Assembly: GCA_000721275.1 (NCBI GenBank)
Contig: JOFO01000029.1
Location: forward strand, 17,672 to 81,671
DNA length: 64,000 nucleotides
Reading direction: 5' to 3'
Source: Microtetraspora glauca
GTDB taxonomy: Bacteria; Actinomycetota; Actinomycetes; Streptomycetales; Streptomycetaceae
Position 1 is the stretch's first letter, and every line of letters begins with the position of its first letter. Shown here one piece after another: positions 44,607-53,419 of the stretch. The position numbers and the translations under genes are program-made. The notes below the pieces were generated by a model. It was not told where the DNA came from and searched no databases. It saw nothing but the letters and a program-made list of their open reading frames with translations.

Positions 44607-46160
44607 TCACTCCTCCCGCACCGGCACCGACAGGTACGAGGGATCCGACGCGGGGGAGGAGAAGGTCAGCTGCGCGCCGGCCGGGTTGTGTTCGATGTAC
44701 AGCGGGTCGACGGCGTCGACGACCAGCGCCAGCCGGTGGCCGGCCGGCACGTCGTAGGCCGTGGAGAACAGCTCCAGGTCCACGGCGAACGGCCGGCCGG
44801 GCGTCCGGTCGTGGAAGGTGTACGGGGCGTGGGACACCAGCTTCCCGATGCCGAGGGGGCCCACGTCGTAGAGGTACGCGACGAAGGTGCCGCTCGACGC
44901 GGTCGGCGTGACCGTGGTGTGCAGCACCGGGGTGCCGCGCACCGCCGCGCCGGAGTCGTACCGCCCGGACTGCCAGACGGCGGCGGAGGTGCGGGGGAGG
45001 AGCGGCACGGAGACGGCCGGCGGGGTCTGCGTCAGCTGGTCGAGGAGGTTGCTGAGGAGCACGACGCCGCCGTTGGCGCCGGAGTCCGCGCCGGTCCACA
45101 GGTGCTCGGGGTCGTTCAGGGTGAGCCGCTCGCGGTGCGTGTGGACGGACGCCCAGTCGGCGTAGCCCTCGTAGCCGCCGTCGGAGCGCGGCTTCAGCTG
45201 GACGGGCCGCTCGCGGTCGACGCCGTTGTCGGTGCCCTTCAGGTAGCGGTCGAACCAGCGGTGGGCGCTGGTCCAGGTGTCGTTGGGCAGGCCGAGGAGG
45301 CCGGTGGCCTCGGCGGTGGCGTGGTCGCCGGGGCGGAACTCCAGCCGCTTGGGGCCCTTCAGCTTCTCGAAGAAGCTCGCGTACTGGTTGGGCGGGAAGA
45401 TGGTGTCGCCCCAGGCGTTGCCCAGCATGACCGCGGTGCCGTGGGCGTTGATCCGGTCGAGGTGGGTGGCGGCCGAGCGCTGCCGGCCCCAGGCGATCAT
45501 CTCGTCCTCCTGGTCCAGGTTGGACGAGAGGAAGTCCTTGAGGACCTTCTCCAGTTCGGGTCCGGGGCGGCCGGTGAGGTAGCCGGCGCCGCCGAGCAGC
45601 GCGGCGGCCTGGAGGTGCTGGGTGCGGCCGCTGTAGATGGAGTCGATGAGGTCGGCCCAGCCGCTCAGCGCGGCGACGGCCTTGATCCGGGAGTCGTGGG
45701 CGGCGGCGAGCAGGCTGATGCCGGCGCCGTAACTGACTCCGGCCATACCGATCTTGCCGGGGTCGGCCGGGGTGTTGGCGAGCGCCCAGTCGATCACCCG
45801 GGACGCGTCGGCGACGTCCTTCGGGCCGGCGGTCTCGATCTCGCCGCCGGACTGCCAGAAGCCGCGCGAGTTGTAACTCACCACGACGTAGCCGGAGTCG
45901 GCGAGCTTCTGCGCCTGCGCCAGGTACTCGACCTGGGGCATGGCCCAGCTGGTCGGCAGCACGACGACGGGATGGCGGGTGGAGCCGCCGGCGCCGGCGG
46001 GCGTGACGACGTTGGCCTTGAGGACGGTGCCGCCGTCACCGGCGATGTCGACGAACCGGATCGTCGGGCCGGAGTCGGCGGCGTGGGCGGCGGGGGACAG
46101 TGCCAGGGCCGTCCCGGCCACCAGGGCGGCCGAGACGGCGAGAGCCAGGGGTGTACGCAC
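44607..46160 (-). CDS. Secreted S15-type (X-Pro dipeptidyl-peptidase/CocE-like) hydrolase
   Basis: A 517-residue serine hydrolase. A Sec signal peptide ends AHA-A near residue 27. The catalytic domain has VVVLPTSWAMPQ, YNSRGFWQSGGE, nucleophile GVSYGAG, and later GDTIFPP and the His region RPGDHATAE. The C-terminal beta domain (about residue 360 on) is that of the X-Pro dipeptidyl-peptidase family. It probably trims proline-rich peptides or hydrolyses esters outside the cell. GTG 46160 has GGAG 7 bases upstream. Confidence 0.87.
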   Translation of the reverse strand: MRTPLALAVSAALVAGTALALSPAAHAADSGPTIRFVDIAGDGGTVLKANVVTPAGAGGSTRHPVVVLPTSWAMPQVEYLAQAQKLADSGYVVVSYNSRGFWQSGGEIETAGPKDVADASRVIDWALANTPADPGKIGMAGVSYGAGISLLAAAHDSRIKAVAALSGWADLIDSIYSGRTQHLQAAALLGGAGYLTGRPGPELEKVLKDFLSSNLDQEDEMIAWGRQRSAATHLDRINAHGTAVMLGNAWGDTIFPPNQYASFFEKLKGPKRLEFRPGDHATAEATGLLGLPNDTWTSAHRWFDRYLKGTDNGVDRERPVQLKPRSDGGYEGYADWASVHTHRERLTLNDPEHLWTGADSGANGGVVLLSNLLDQLTQTPPAVSVPLLPRTSAAVWQSGRYDSGAAVRGTPVLHTTVTPTASSGTFVAYLYDVGPLGIGKLVSHAPYTFHDRTPGRPFAVDLELFSTAYDVPAGHRLALVVDAVDPLYIEHNPAGAQLTFSSPASDPSYLSVPVREE

Positions 46161-46215
46161 GGGCCACTCCTCGATGGGGGGTCGCTGATGGGGGGGGGCA
46201 GCGAAGTGGCCCGAC

Positions 46216-46270
46216 GGTAACCGCGCGGTGCTACCCGTGGTAACCGGTCGGTAAGTTACGTGCGGGTAAC
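46216..46270. repeat. GGTAAC repeats upstream of the S15 peptidase
   Basis: GGTAAC occurs at 46216, 46239 and 46265; GTAAGTTAC (46251-46259) is a small palindrome. The third copy lies within the end of the next gene. Possible regulator sites. Confidence 0.4.
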
Positions 46271-47524
46271 GATTGTGGGCCGCGGCCGGACCTCCCCGGC
46301 CGCCGCCAGGTCCGCGTACGCCTCCCGGTGCGCGCCGACGGCCACCAGGAACATCGCCAGGTCGGTCAGCGCCCGCGCCTCCGCGTCCCGGGCCGCGCCG
46401 GGGCGGCGGGCCAGGGCCACGCCCTCGTCGAAGAGCGGGCGCAGCGCGTCGAGGTTCCGGGGGGCCCGGTGGATCGCGCGCAGCGCGGCGCGGGCGGTGA
46501 GCCGCCGGTGCACGGCGGACAGGGCCGGCAGCCACCGCGCCGGATCCCCCTCGGCCCGCCCGGCGAGCGCCGCCTTCTCCGCATCCAGCGCGGGTACGGC
46601 GGCGGCGTACGCGCGCTTCACGTCGGGGGACCAGTGGTGGTCGTCCTCGCCGAAGCAGGGGCCCGGCGCCTCCGGCGACGCCGGCGGTTCGTCCGGGCGG
46701 ACGGAGAGGAGGAACAGGGTCGCCCACCAGGAGGGGAGGGTGCCCCACTTCGTGGGCTTCCCGGCCTCCGCGAGCCGCGCCAGGACGTCCAGCGCCTCCC
46801 GCCGGATCGCCCCGGCCTCACCGGAGCTTCCCGTCCGGTCGAGCAGGTCCGCCTGGTGGCGCAGCGCCCAGACCAGGACCGCCTGAGGCTCCCGGCCCTC
46901 CGCGGCGCCCGCGCGCGCGGCGTCCAGGAACTCCCCGAGGCACCCGGCCGCCTCATCGCCCTGCCCCGCCGCCTCCAGCCGGGCCGCGCGGGCGACCGCC
47001 GGCCAGAACTCCGTCCTCTCGTCGCCCGCCGGCGGCACCTCCGCCGCCAGCGCCTCGGCGAACCGCCCCTCCTCGGAGAGGGCGACGACCAGGCGCCGCG
47101 ACCCGTACCCGGGACGGGGCACCTGCCCGCGCCCGAACCCCTCCCGTCCCACGGCCGCCGACTCCGCGCACACCGCCAGCGCCTCGGCCCTGCGCCCCCG
47201 GCCGAACAGCAGCGTCGCGTACGACCCGAGCGCCCGGCACAGGACCTCCGTCCGCAGGTGGTGGTCCGGCCGGAGCAGCCGCGCCGCCGCGACCGCCTCC
47301 CGCGCCAGCTCCTCCGCCCGCTCCGGCGTCGCCGCCCGCGTCCAGCTGAGCCGGCTCGCCAGCTTCGGCGCGTACACGTCCGGGCTCACCGGCGCCAGCA
47401 CCCGGTAGGCGTCCAGCGTCTGATCCTCGCTCAGCCGCCCGGATCCCAGCAGCAGCACCCGCGCCCGCATCACCGCTTCCTCGTCCACAGCCCCCGCGCT
47501 CCCCGTCTCGCCCCTGTGTGTCAT
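46256..47524 (-). CDS. Helical-repeat (TPR-like) hypothetical protein
   Basis: A 422-residue, probably all-helical protein with TPR-like pairs (AEELAREAVAAARLLRPDHHL, SYATLLFGRGRRAEALAVCAE, RLVVALSEEGRFAEAL). No enzymatic motif or membrane segment. The ATG at 47524 has CAGAAT seven bases upstream, a leaderless start. Likely a protein-interaction module; partner unknown. Confidence 0.75.
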   Translation of the reverse strand: MTHRGETGSAGAVDEEAVMRARVLLLGSGRLSEDQTLDAYRVLAPVSPDVYAPKLASRLSWTRAATPERAEELAREAVAAARLLRPDHHLRTEVLCRALGSYATLLFGRGRRAEALAVCAESAAVGREGFGRGQVPRPGYGSRRLVVALSEEGRFAEALAAEVPPAGDERTEFWPAVARAARLEAAGQGDEAAGCLGEFLDAARAGAAEGREPQAVLVWALRHQADLLDRTGSSGEAGAIRREALDVLARLAEAGKPTKWGTLPSWWATLFLLSVRPDEPPASPEAPGPCFGEDDHHWSPDVKRAYAAAVPALDAEKAALAGRAEGDPARWLPALSAVHRRLTARAALRAIHRAPRNLDALRPLFDEGVALARRPGAARDAEARALTDLAMFLVAVGAHREAYADLAAAGEVRPRPTIVTRT

Positions 47525-47531
47525 GGCGGAG

Positions 47532-47537
47532 ATTCTG
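47532..47537 (-). promoter_or_regulatory. -10 box CAGAAT of the TPR-like gene
   Basis: Seven bases before ATG 47524 on the minus strand. Confidence 0.5.
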
Positions 47538-47610
47538 GGAGCTCGCCGCCATCCCGGACAAGGCGCGCGAACTGTGCGTTCCGTCCTACGAAAAACGCCT
47601 CTGACCTGTC

Positions 47611-48897
47611 ATGATGGACACGTCTTCACCTCTGCTCCAGGCTTGGCCCGTGCAGCCGACGAGCCTTCCCGATGTCTTCGATCCCCGGATCCACGCCGCC
47701 GGGCCGCCCCACGACGCCTTTTGGGAGCTGCGCGACCGGGCGCCCGTCGCCTGGCAGGAGGAACCCGCGGTGCTGGGGTGGCCGGCCGGGAGCGGCTTCT
47801 GGGCGGTGAGCCGGCACGCCGACGTCGTGCGGGTGCTCAAGGACGCGGAGACGTACTCCTCGTGGCTCGGCGCCACCCAGATCCGCGACCCCGACCCCGC
47901 CGACCTTCCCTTCATCCGGCGCATGATGCTCAATCAGGATCCGCCGGAGCACGGCCGGCTGCGGCGGCTGGTCAGCCGGGCGTTCACGCCGGGGCGGATC
48001 GAGCGGTTCGAGGCGACCGCCCGCGTACGGGCCCGCCGGCTGCTCGCGGCGGCCGTCGCCGAGGGAGGCGGGGGCGGCGAGGTCGACCTCGTCCGGGCCG
48101 TCACCGACGACTACGCGCTCCTCAACCTCACCGACCTGCTCGGCGTACCGGCGTCCGACCGCGCGCTGCTGCACGCCTGGACCGAACGGGTCATCGCCTA
48201 CCAGGACCCGGACGAGCCGCCCGTCCTCGACGCCGCCGGGCGGCCCGTCAATCCGCGGTCACCGGCGATGCTCGCCGAGATGTTCGCGTACGCCCAGGAA
48301 CTCGCCGCGTACAAGCGAGCCCACCCCGCCGACGACCTCATGACCACCCTCGCCACCACCGAACTCGCCGACGCCGAAATGGAGATGTTCTTCTTCCTGC
48401 TCACCGTCGCCGGCAACGACACCGTGCGGTCGGCGGCCCCGGGCGGCGTTCTCGCCCTCTGTGCGCACCCCGGCGAGCAGGCCGGGTTCTGGCGGGGCGA
48501 GACGGGCACGGACACCGCCGTGGACGAACTGCTGCGCGTCCACCCGCCGGTGCTGTCCTTCCGCCGCACCGCCGCCCGGGACACCGTCCTCGCCGGGACC
48601 CGGATCGCCGCCGGGGACAAGGTCGTCGTCTTCCACGTCTCCGCCAACCACGACGAACGCGTCTTCCCCGACCCGCACCGCCTGGACCTCGGCCGCCGCC
48701 CGAACCCGCACGTCTCCTTCGGTGACGGCCCGCACGTCTGTCTCGGCGCCCACTTCGCCCGTCTGCAACTCCGCGTCTTCTACGAGGAGTTGCGGGAAGC
48801 GTGCGTGGGCGTGGAGTCCGCCGGGCCGCCCCGGCGGCTCGTCTCCAACTTCATCAACGGGATCACGTCGCTGCCGGTGCGGCTGCGGGAGCCCTGA
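47611..48897 (+). CDS. Cytochrome P450
   Basis: A 428-residue soluble bacterial P450. The I-helix has AGNDTVR, the ExxR motif is ELLR (DELLRVHPP), and the heme-binding loop is FGDGPHVCLGAH with Cys377 as the iron ligand. Early residues show LNQDPPEHGRLRRLVSRAF, typical of CYP107/CYP125-like hydroxylases; LNQDPPEH is also seen in steroid-type P450s. No ferredoxin gene is adjacent. ATG at 47611 or 47614. Its last 35 bases overlap the end of the opposite gene. Confidence 0.93.
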   Translation: MMDTSSPLLQAWPVQPTSLPDVFDPRIHAAGPPHDAFWELRDRAPVAWQEEPAVLGWPAGSGFWAVSRHADVVRVLKDAETYSSWLGATQIRDPDPADLPFIRRMMLNQDPPEHGRLRRLVSRAFTPGRIERFEATARVRARRLLAAAVAEGGGGGEVDLVRAVTDDYALLNLTDLLGVPASDRALLHAWTERVIAYQDPDEPPVLDAAGRPVNPRSPAMLAEMFAYAQELAAYKRAHPADDLMTTLATTELADAEMEMFFFLLTVAGNDTVRSAAPGGVLALCAHPGEQAGFWRGETGTDTAVDELLRVHPPVLSFRRTAARDTVLAGTRIAAGDKVVVFHVSANHDERVFPDPHRLDLGRRPNPHVSFGDGPHVCLGAHFARLQLRVFYEELREACVGVESAGPPRRLVSNFINGITSLPVRLREP

Positions 48898-49594
48898 GCG
48901 CGGCCCGCGTCACGTCCGCCACCAGCTCGACCACGTCGGGGCCGTACGCCTGGGAGTTGACCACCCGCAGCAGCAGGACGAACGAGCCGCCCCGGTGGGT
49001 GCGGGCCAGCCGCTCGTGGTGCCGGGCCAGATAGCGGCTCGCCGCCTGGTTGGTGATCGCCCGCTGCCCGCAGAAGAGGAAGACCGGGCGCCCGCCCTCG
49101 CCCGCGGTGATCCGCGCGAGCACGACGTACTCGACGGCGCCCGGTTCCATCCGGTACCGCTCGCCGCCCACCTCGATCGCGCCCCGCTCCTCGACCGGTT
49201 CCGGCTCCGTGTTCATGGTCAGGCCGGGCATGAGCGTCCCGAGGTGAGCGGCGGTCCGCCGATTCGACCCGGGGCCGCCGACGCAGAACTCCGTGCGGTC
49301 CCCGAAGCCCAGATGGGTCCGGTCGTGCTGGACGATCTGCGCCTGCGCCCGGCAGTCCTTCACCAGCGCGGCCAGTTCCAGCAGCGCGAACACGTCGAAG
49401 CGGTGCACCGCCCCGTCGCCGCCCGCCTCGCGGTTGACGACGAGCAGGCACTCCGCGTGGTCCGGCAGACCGAAGAACGCCTGCTTGCGGCGGAGCCGGC
49501 GCCGCCACAGGTACGTCCGGGCGATCCAGCCCAGCGCCGCGCTCAGGCCGGTCGCCAGCACGCCGAGCACGATGTTCCGCAGGTCCTCGTCCAT
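48863..49594 (-). CDS. Membrane-anchored hypothetical protein
   Basis: A 243-residue protein with one N-terminal membrane helix (NIVLGVLATGLSAALGWIA) followed by a basic stop (WRRRLRRK), then a soluble domain with CLLVVNREAGG, GFGDRTEFCVGGPGSN and FLFCGQRAITNQAASRYLA. I do not recognise it. The conserved-looking GGPGSN and CGQRAITNQ blocks suggest a ligand-binding domain. It is convergent with the P450 and overlaps it by 35 bases. Confidence 0.65.
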   Translation of the reverse strand: MDEDLRNIVLGVLATGLSAALGWIARTYLWRRRLRRKQAFFGLPDHAECLLVVNREAGGDGAVHRFDVFALLELAALVKDCRAQAQIVQHDRTHLGFGDRTEFCVGGPGSNRRTAAHLGTLMPGLTMNTEPEPVEERGAIEVGGERYRMEPGAVEYVVLARITAGEGGRPVFLFCGQRAITNQAASRYLARHHERLARTHRGGSFVLLLRVVNSQAYGPDVVELVADVTRAALRAPAAAPAAT

Positions 49595-49709
49595 AGGGGC
49601 GCATGCTAGCGGCGGTCGGGTGACCGTTCGAGAGGGGCGGAGGGGCTTCCCCGCGCGGGCGAGGTGCGGAAGTTACGGTGCGAGGCGTCACGGTGACGGG
49701 AGGTCAGGG

Positions 49710-51521
49710 ATGCGCCGGTCGGTCTGGCGGTACGGAATGATCGCGGCGGCCACCGCGACGGCACTGTCACTGGGAGCCGCGGCCCCGCCCGGGAGCGCGG
49801 CCCCGCCGAGGACCGCGCCGCCCGCCAAGGTGCCCGTCGCCGTCGGGTTCGGCGGCGCCGTCGCCAGCGTCGACGCCGACGCGAGCGCCGCCGGCGTCGA
49901 GATCCTGCGCCGGGGCGGCAACGCCGTCGACGCGGCCGTCGCGGTCGCCGCCGCCCTCGGCGTCACCGAGCCCTACTCGGCCGGCATCGGCGGAGGCGGC
50001 TACCTCGTCCACTACGACGCCGCGAGCCGTACCGTCCACACCGTCGACGGCCGCGAGACCGCGCCGGCCTCCGCCGACGCCGGCCTGCTCACCGAGGAGG
50101 GCGCCCCGCTCCCCTTCGAGGAGGCGATGACCAGCGGCCTTTCCGTCGGCACCCCCGGCACCCCCGCCACCTGGGCGACAGCCCTCGACGCCTGGGGCAG
50201 CCTGCCGCTCGGCGAACTCCTCGCCCCCGCCGAACGTTTGGCCCGCGACGGCTTCACCGTCGACGCCACCTACCGCGCGCAGACCGCCGACAACGAGGCC
50301 CGGTTCCGCGACTTCCCGGCCTCCGCCGCCCTCTTCCTGCCCGGCGGCCGGCTCCCCGAGGTCGGCCAGGTCGTGAAGAACCCCGACCTGGCCCGTACGT
50401 ACGCCCTCCTCGCCGAGCGCGGCGCCGGCGCGCTCTACCGGGGCCCGCTCGCCCGCGACATCGTCCGGACCGTCCGCACCCCGCCGGTCCGCCCGGGCGC
50501 GCGCCGCGTCGTCCGCCCCGGCGACCTGACGGAGCGGGACCTGGCCGCGTACCGGACCGTCCGGCGCGCGCCCACCGAGACCCGCTACCGGGGGCTCCGC
50601 GTGCTGAGCGTGCCCCCGTCGTCCTCCGGCGGCACGACCGTCGGGGAGGCCCTCAACATCCTGGAGGGCACCGACCTGTCCGCGGTCCCCGAGGCGCGCT
50701 ACCTCCACCGGCTCGTGGAGGCGAGCCGGATCGCCTTCGCCGACCGGGGCCGCTGGGTCGGGGACCCGGCCTTCGCGCCGGTGCCGGTCCGGGGCCTGCT
50801 GTCCCAGCGGTACGCCGACTCCCGCGCCTGCCTGATCCGCGACGACGCCGTCCTGTCCAGCCCGCTGGCCGCCGGCGACCCCCGGAACCCGGTGCCGTGC
50901 GCGACCGGCGGGGCCGTGGTGCCGCCGTTGTACGAGGGCGAGAACACCACTCATCTGACGGTGGCCGACCGGTGGGGGAACGTCGTCGCCTACACGCTGA
51001 CGATCGAGTCCACGGGCGGCAGCGGCATCACCGTCCCCGGCCGCGGCTTCCTGCTCAACAACGAGCTCACCGACTTCTCCTTCACCCCCGCGCACCCGGA
51101 GGTGCCGGACCCCAACCTGCCGGGTCCGGGCAAGCGCCCGCGCTCCTCGATCGCGCCGACCGTCGTGCTCGACGGGGACGGCCGGCCGGTCGTGGCCCTC
51201 GGCTCGCCGGGCGGCGCGACCATCGTCACCACCGTCCTGCAGACCCTCACCGGCTTCCTCGACCGGGGCCTGCCGCTCGTCGACGCCATCGCCGCCCCGC
51301 GCGCCAGCCAGCGCGACCGGCCCGCGACCGACCTCGAACCGGCGCTCTGGGACAGCCCCCTGCGGCCCGCGCTCGAAGCGCTCGGGCACACCTTCCGGCG
51401 CACCCCGGAGATCGGCGCTGCCACCGGCGTCCAGCGCCTGCCCGGCGGGCGCTGGCTCGCCGCCGCCGAGACCGTCCGCCGCGGCGGCGGCTCCGCGATG
51501 GTCGTCCGCCCGGAGCGGTGA
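49710..51521 (+). CDS. ggt: Secreted gamma-glutamyltransferase
   Basis: A 603-residue proenzyme. The Sec signal peptide ends near residue 30. The large-subunit region has GGNAVDAAVAVAAALGVTEPYSAGIGGGGY. Self-cleavage should occur before Thr413 in ENTTHLTVAD, giving the small subunit; PPSSSGGTT follows family rules, as does the later GSPGGATIVTTVLQTL. It hydrolyses gamma-glutamyl peptides such as glutathione outside the cell. GGGAGG precedes the ATG. Confidence 0.93.
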   Translation: MRRSVWRYGMIAAATATALSLGAAAPPGSAAPPRTAPPAKVPVAVGFGGAVASVDADASAAGVEILRRGGNAVDAAVAVAAALGVTEPYSAGIGGGGYLVHYDAASRTVHTVDGRETAPASADAGLLTEEGAPLPFEEAMTSGLSVGTPGTPATWATALDAWGSLPLGELLAPAERLARDGFTVDATYRAQTADNEARFRDFPASAALFLPGGRLPEVGQVVKNPDLARTYALLAERGAGALYRGPLARDIVRTVRTPPVRPGARRVVRPGDLTERDLAAYRTVRRAPTETRYRGLRVLSVPPSSSGGTTVGEALNILEGTDLSAVPEARYLHRLVEASRIAFADRGRWVGDPAFAPVPVRGLLSQRYADSRACLIRDDAVLSSPLAAGDPRNPVPCATGGAVVPPLYEGENTTHLTVADRWGNVVAYTLTIESTGGSGITVPGRGFLLNNELTDFSFTPAHPEVPDPNLPGPGKRPRSSIAPTVVLDGDGRPVVALGSPGGATIVTTVLQTLTGFLDRGLPLVDAIAAPRASQRDRPATDLEPALWDSPLRPALEALGHTFRRTPEIGAATGVQRLPGGRWLAAAETVRRGGGSAMVVRPER

Positions 51522-51522
51522 A

Positions 51523-52290
51523 CTACAGGGCCGTCAGGACACGGGGGCCCGCGTCGGTCACGGCGACGGTGTGTTCGGCGTGGGCGGCGCGGGAGCCGTC
51601 GAGGGTACGGATCGTCCAGCCGTCCCGGGCGGTGTAGTGGCCGTCGCCGCCGCCCCCGACCAGCATCGGCTCGATCGCCAGCACCATGCCGGCGCGCAGC
51701 CGCATCCCGCGCCCCGGGCGGCCCTCGTTCGGCACCCCCGGGTCCTCGTGCATGGCGCGGCCGATGCCGTGCCCGCCGAAACCGTCCGGGATGCCGTACC
51801 CGGCCTTCCGGCACACGGTGCCGACGGCGTGCGCGATGTCGCCGATCCGGTTGCCGACGACCGCCGCCTCGATCCCCGCCGCCAGCGCCTCCTCCGCGGC
51901 GCCGATCAGCCGGGTGTCCTCGGGACGCGCGCGGCCGACCGTGAAGCTGACCGCCGCGTCGCCGACCCAGCCGCGCAGCTCGGCCCCGCAGTCCACCGAG
52001 ACCAGGTCGCCGTCCCGCAGGACGGTCCCGTCCGGGATGCCGTGCACGATCGCGTCGTTGACGGACACGCAGGTCACGCCCGGGAAGGGCACCGGCGCCC
52101 AGTCCGGGCGGTAGCCCAGGAAGGGCGACGTGGCGCCGGCCTCGGCCAGCACCTCCCGCGCCGCCCGGTCCAGGGCGGCGGCCGGCACGCCGGGGGCGGC
52201 CAGCTCCCGGGCCGCCGCCAGGGCGCGGGCCACGATCCGGCCCGCCTCGCGCATGGCCGCCAGGTTCTCTTCGCTCTTGATCTCCACCAT
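51523..52290 (-). CDS. map: Methionine aminopeptidase, type I
   Basis: A 255-residue peptidase M24A. The metal ligands are visible in SVDCGAELRGWVGDAA (Asp), GDAAVSF (Asp), GHGIG (His), AIEPM (Glu) and AEHTVAV (Glu). ATG 52290 is preferred over 52296 because TATAGT lies seven bases before it (leaderless). The promoter overlaps a palindromic repeat that also faces an XRE regulator, so this is probably a regulated extra copy, not the housekeeping map. Confidence 0.92.
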   Translation of the reverse strand: MVEIKSEENLAAMREAGRIVARALAAARELAAPGVPAAALDRAAREVLAEAGATSPFLGYRPDWAPVPFPGVTCVSVNDAIVHGIPDGTVLRDGDLVSVDCGAELRGWVGDAAVSFTVGRARPEDTRLIGAAEEALAAGIEAAVVGNRIGDIAHAVGTVCRKAGYGIPDGFGGHGIGRAMHEDPGVPNEGRPGRGMRLRAGMVLAIEPMLVGGGGDGHYTARDGWTIRTLDGSRAAHAEHTVAVTDAGPRVLTAL

Positions 52291-52297
52291 TCCCATT

Positions 52298-52303
52298 ACT
52301 ATA
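52298..52303 (-). promoter_or_regulatory. -10 box TATAGT of map
   Basis: Seven bases before ATG 52290 on the minus strand; it overlaps the first operator copy. Confidence 0.6.
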
Positions 52304-52365
52304 CCGGTATAAGAATCGGTGTCCTGTCGATAGGGGAATCGGACACCTACCGGTATAAGAATCGG
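52300..52365. promoter_or_regulatory. Paired operators between map and the XRE regulator
   Basis: TACCGGTATAAGAATCGG occurs at 52302-52319 and 52348-52365. The first copy is embedded in the perfect palindrome TATACCGGTATA (52300-52311). Between them GGTGTCC (52318-52324) and GGACACC (52341-52347) form another inverted repeat. Confidence 0.7.
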
Positions 52366-52386
52366 GACGGGGCGGCGCCGGGCCGG

Positions 52387-52392
52387 TACAGT
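52387..52392 (+). promoter_or_regulatory. -10 box TACAGT of the XRE gene
   Basis: Six bases before ATG 52399; leaderless start. Confidence 0.55.
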
Positions 52393-52398
52393 GGGCCC

Positions 52399-52650
52399 AT
52401 GGTGCGCACCCCCCTGACCCCGGAAGAGCGCGAGCGCGGCGAGCGGCTCGGGCAGCTGCTGCGCGAGGCCCGCGGCGCCCGGTCGATGGTCGAGGTCGCC
52501 GCGGCGGCCGGCCTGTCGGCCGAGACCCTGCGCAAGATCGAGACCGGCCGCGCCCCCACCCCGGCCTTCTTCACCGTCGCCGCCCTCGCCGGCGTCCTCG
52601 ACCTCTCCCTGGACGACCTGCTCCTCCGCAGCGCCCTGCTGCCCGCCTGA
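52399..52650 (+). CDS. XRE-family helix-turn-helix regulator
   Basis: An 83-residue protein that is essentially one HTH_3 domain: LGQLLREARGARSMVEVAAAAGLSAETLRKIETG with the recognition helix SAETLRKIE. No effector domain. Divergent from map and next to the repeated operators, so it probably represses both promoters. How a single-domain repressor is released is not visible. Confidence 0.87.
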   Translation: MVRTPLTPEERERGERLGQLLREARGARSMVEVAAAAGLSAETLRKIETGRAPTPAFFTVAALAGVLDLSLDDLLLRSALLPA

Positions 52651-52678
52651 CCCGGCCCCCCCGGGCCCGTCCTCCGCG

Positions 52679-53353
52679 TCAGCCCGACACCGCGAGCTGC
52701 ACCCGGCTGTGCCGGGGCGCCTCGATCTCGTCCAGCAGCGCCAGCGCCAGATCGGCGTGGGCGATCCGGCCGGGGCCGGGCACGACCGCGCCGACCGCCG
52801 TCCGGTAACCGCCGGCGGGCACGGCCTCCGCGCTCAGGTCCAGCGGCGGCACCACCATCAGCCAGTCCAGCTCCGGCCCGGCCGTCGCCGCCAGCAGCTC
52901 GAACTCCACCACGTGCCCCTGCGCGAAGGCCCGCCACTCGCCGGGGAAGCCCGGCGCGTCCATCAGCCGCACCCCGGACGCGTCCGCCAGCGTGGTGGCG
53001 ATCCCGAGCGTCAGCAGCCGGCCCACCCCGGCCTCAGTGAGCCCCGCGACCAGCGCCTTCGCCGTCGCCGCGAAGAACTCCTCCGACGGCACGTCCAGCC
53101 GGACCGAGGCGTGCAGCGCCGCGTCGTGCCCGGCGGCGAGCGCCGCCACCGACCCCGGGTCCGTCGCGTCGCCCCGCACCACCGCCACGCCCGCCCGCTC
53201 CAGACCCGGATGACGCGCCGGGTCCCGTACCACCGCCGTCACCCGGTGCCCCCGGGCCACCGCCTCCGTCACGGCCGCGCGGCCGACCCGGCCGCCGGCG
53301 CCGAACACGATGATCTTCTTGCTGTCGTCGCTCTTCCTGCTGTCGTCGCTCAT
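52679..53353 (-). CDS. NAD(P)-binding NmrA/SDR-like protein
   Basis: A 224-residue atypical SDR. KIIVFGAGGRVGRAAVTEAVARG is the Rossmann motif, followed by RGDATDPGSVAALAAGHDA. The N-terminus carries a duplicated SDDSRK/SDDSKK hexapeptide (18-bp tandem repeat in DNA). TACGGT seven bases before the ATG gives a leaderless start. Divergent from the HxlR regulator, its probable controller. Confidence 0.87.
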   Translation of the reverse strand: MSDDSRKSDDSKKIIVFGAGGRVGRAAVTEAVARGHRVTAVVRDPARHPGLERAGVAVVRGDATDPGSVAALAAGHDAALHASVRLDVPSEEFFAATAKALVAGLTEAGVGRLLTLGIATTLADASGVRLMDAPGFPGEWRAFAQGHVVEFELLAATAGPELDWLMVVPPLDLSAEAVPAGGYRTAVGAVVPGPGRIAHADLALALLDEIEAPRHSRVQLAVSG

Positions 53354-53360
53354 GGCAGGG

Positions 53361-53412
53361 ACCGTAGGACGGAGGTGCCCGGTTACTTCAACGGTACCGG
53401 CGCCACTACCGT
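53361..53412. promoter_or_regulatory. Facing leaderless promoters of the NmrA-like and HxlR genes
   Basis: On the minus strand TACGGT (53361-53366) is seven bases before ATG 53353; on the plus strand TACCGT (53407-53412) is seven bases before ATG 53420. GGTTACTTCAACGGTACC between them (53381-53398) is a candidate HxlR site. Confidence 0.55.
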
Positions 53413-53419
53413 CGGACGC

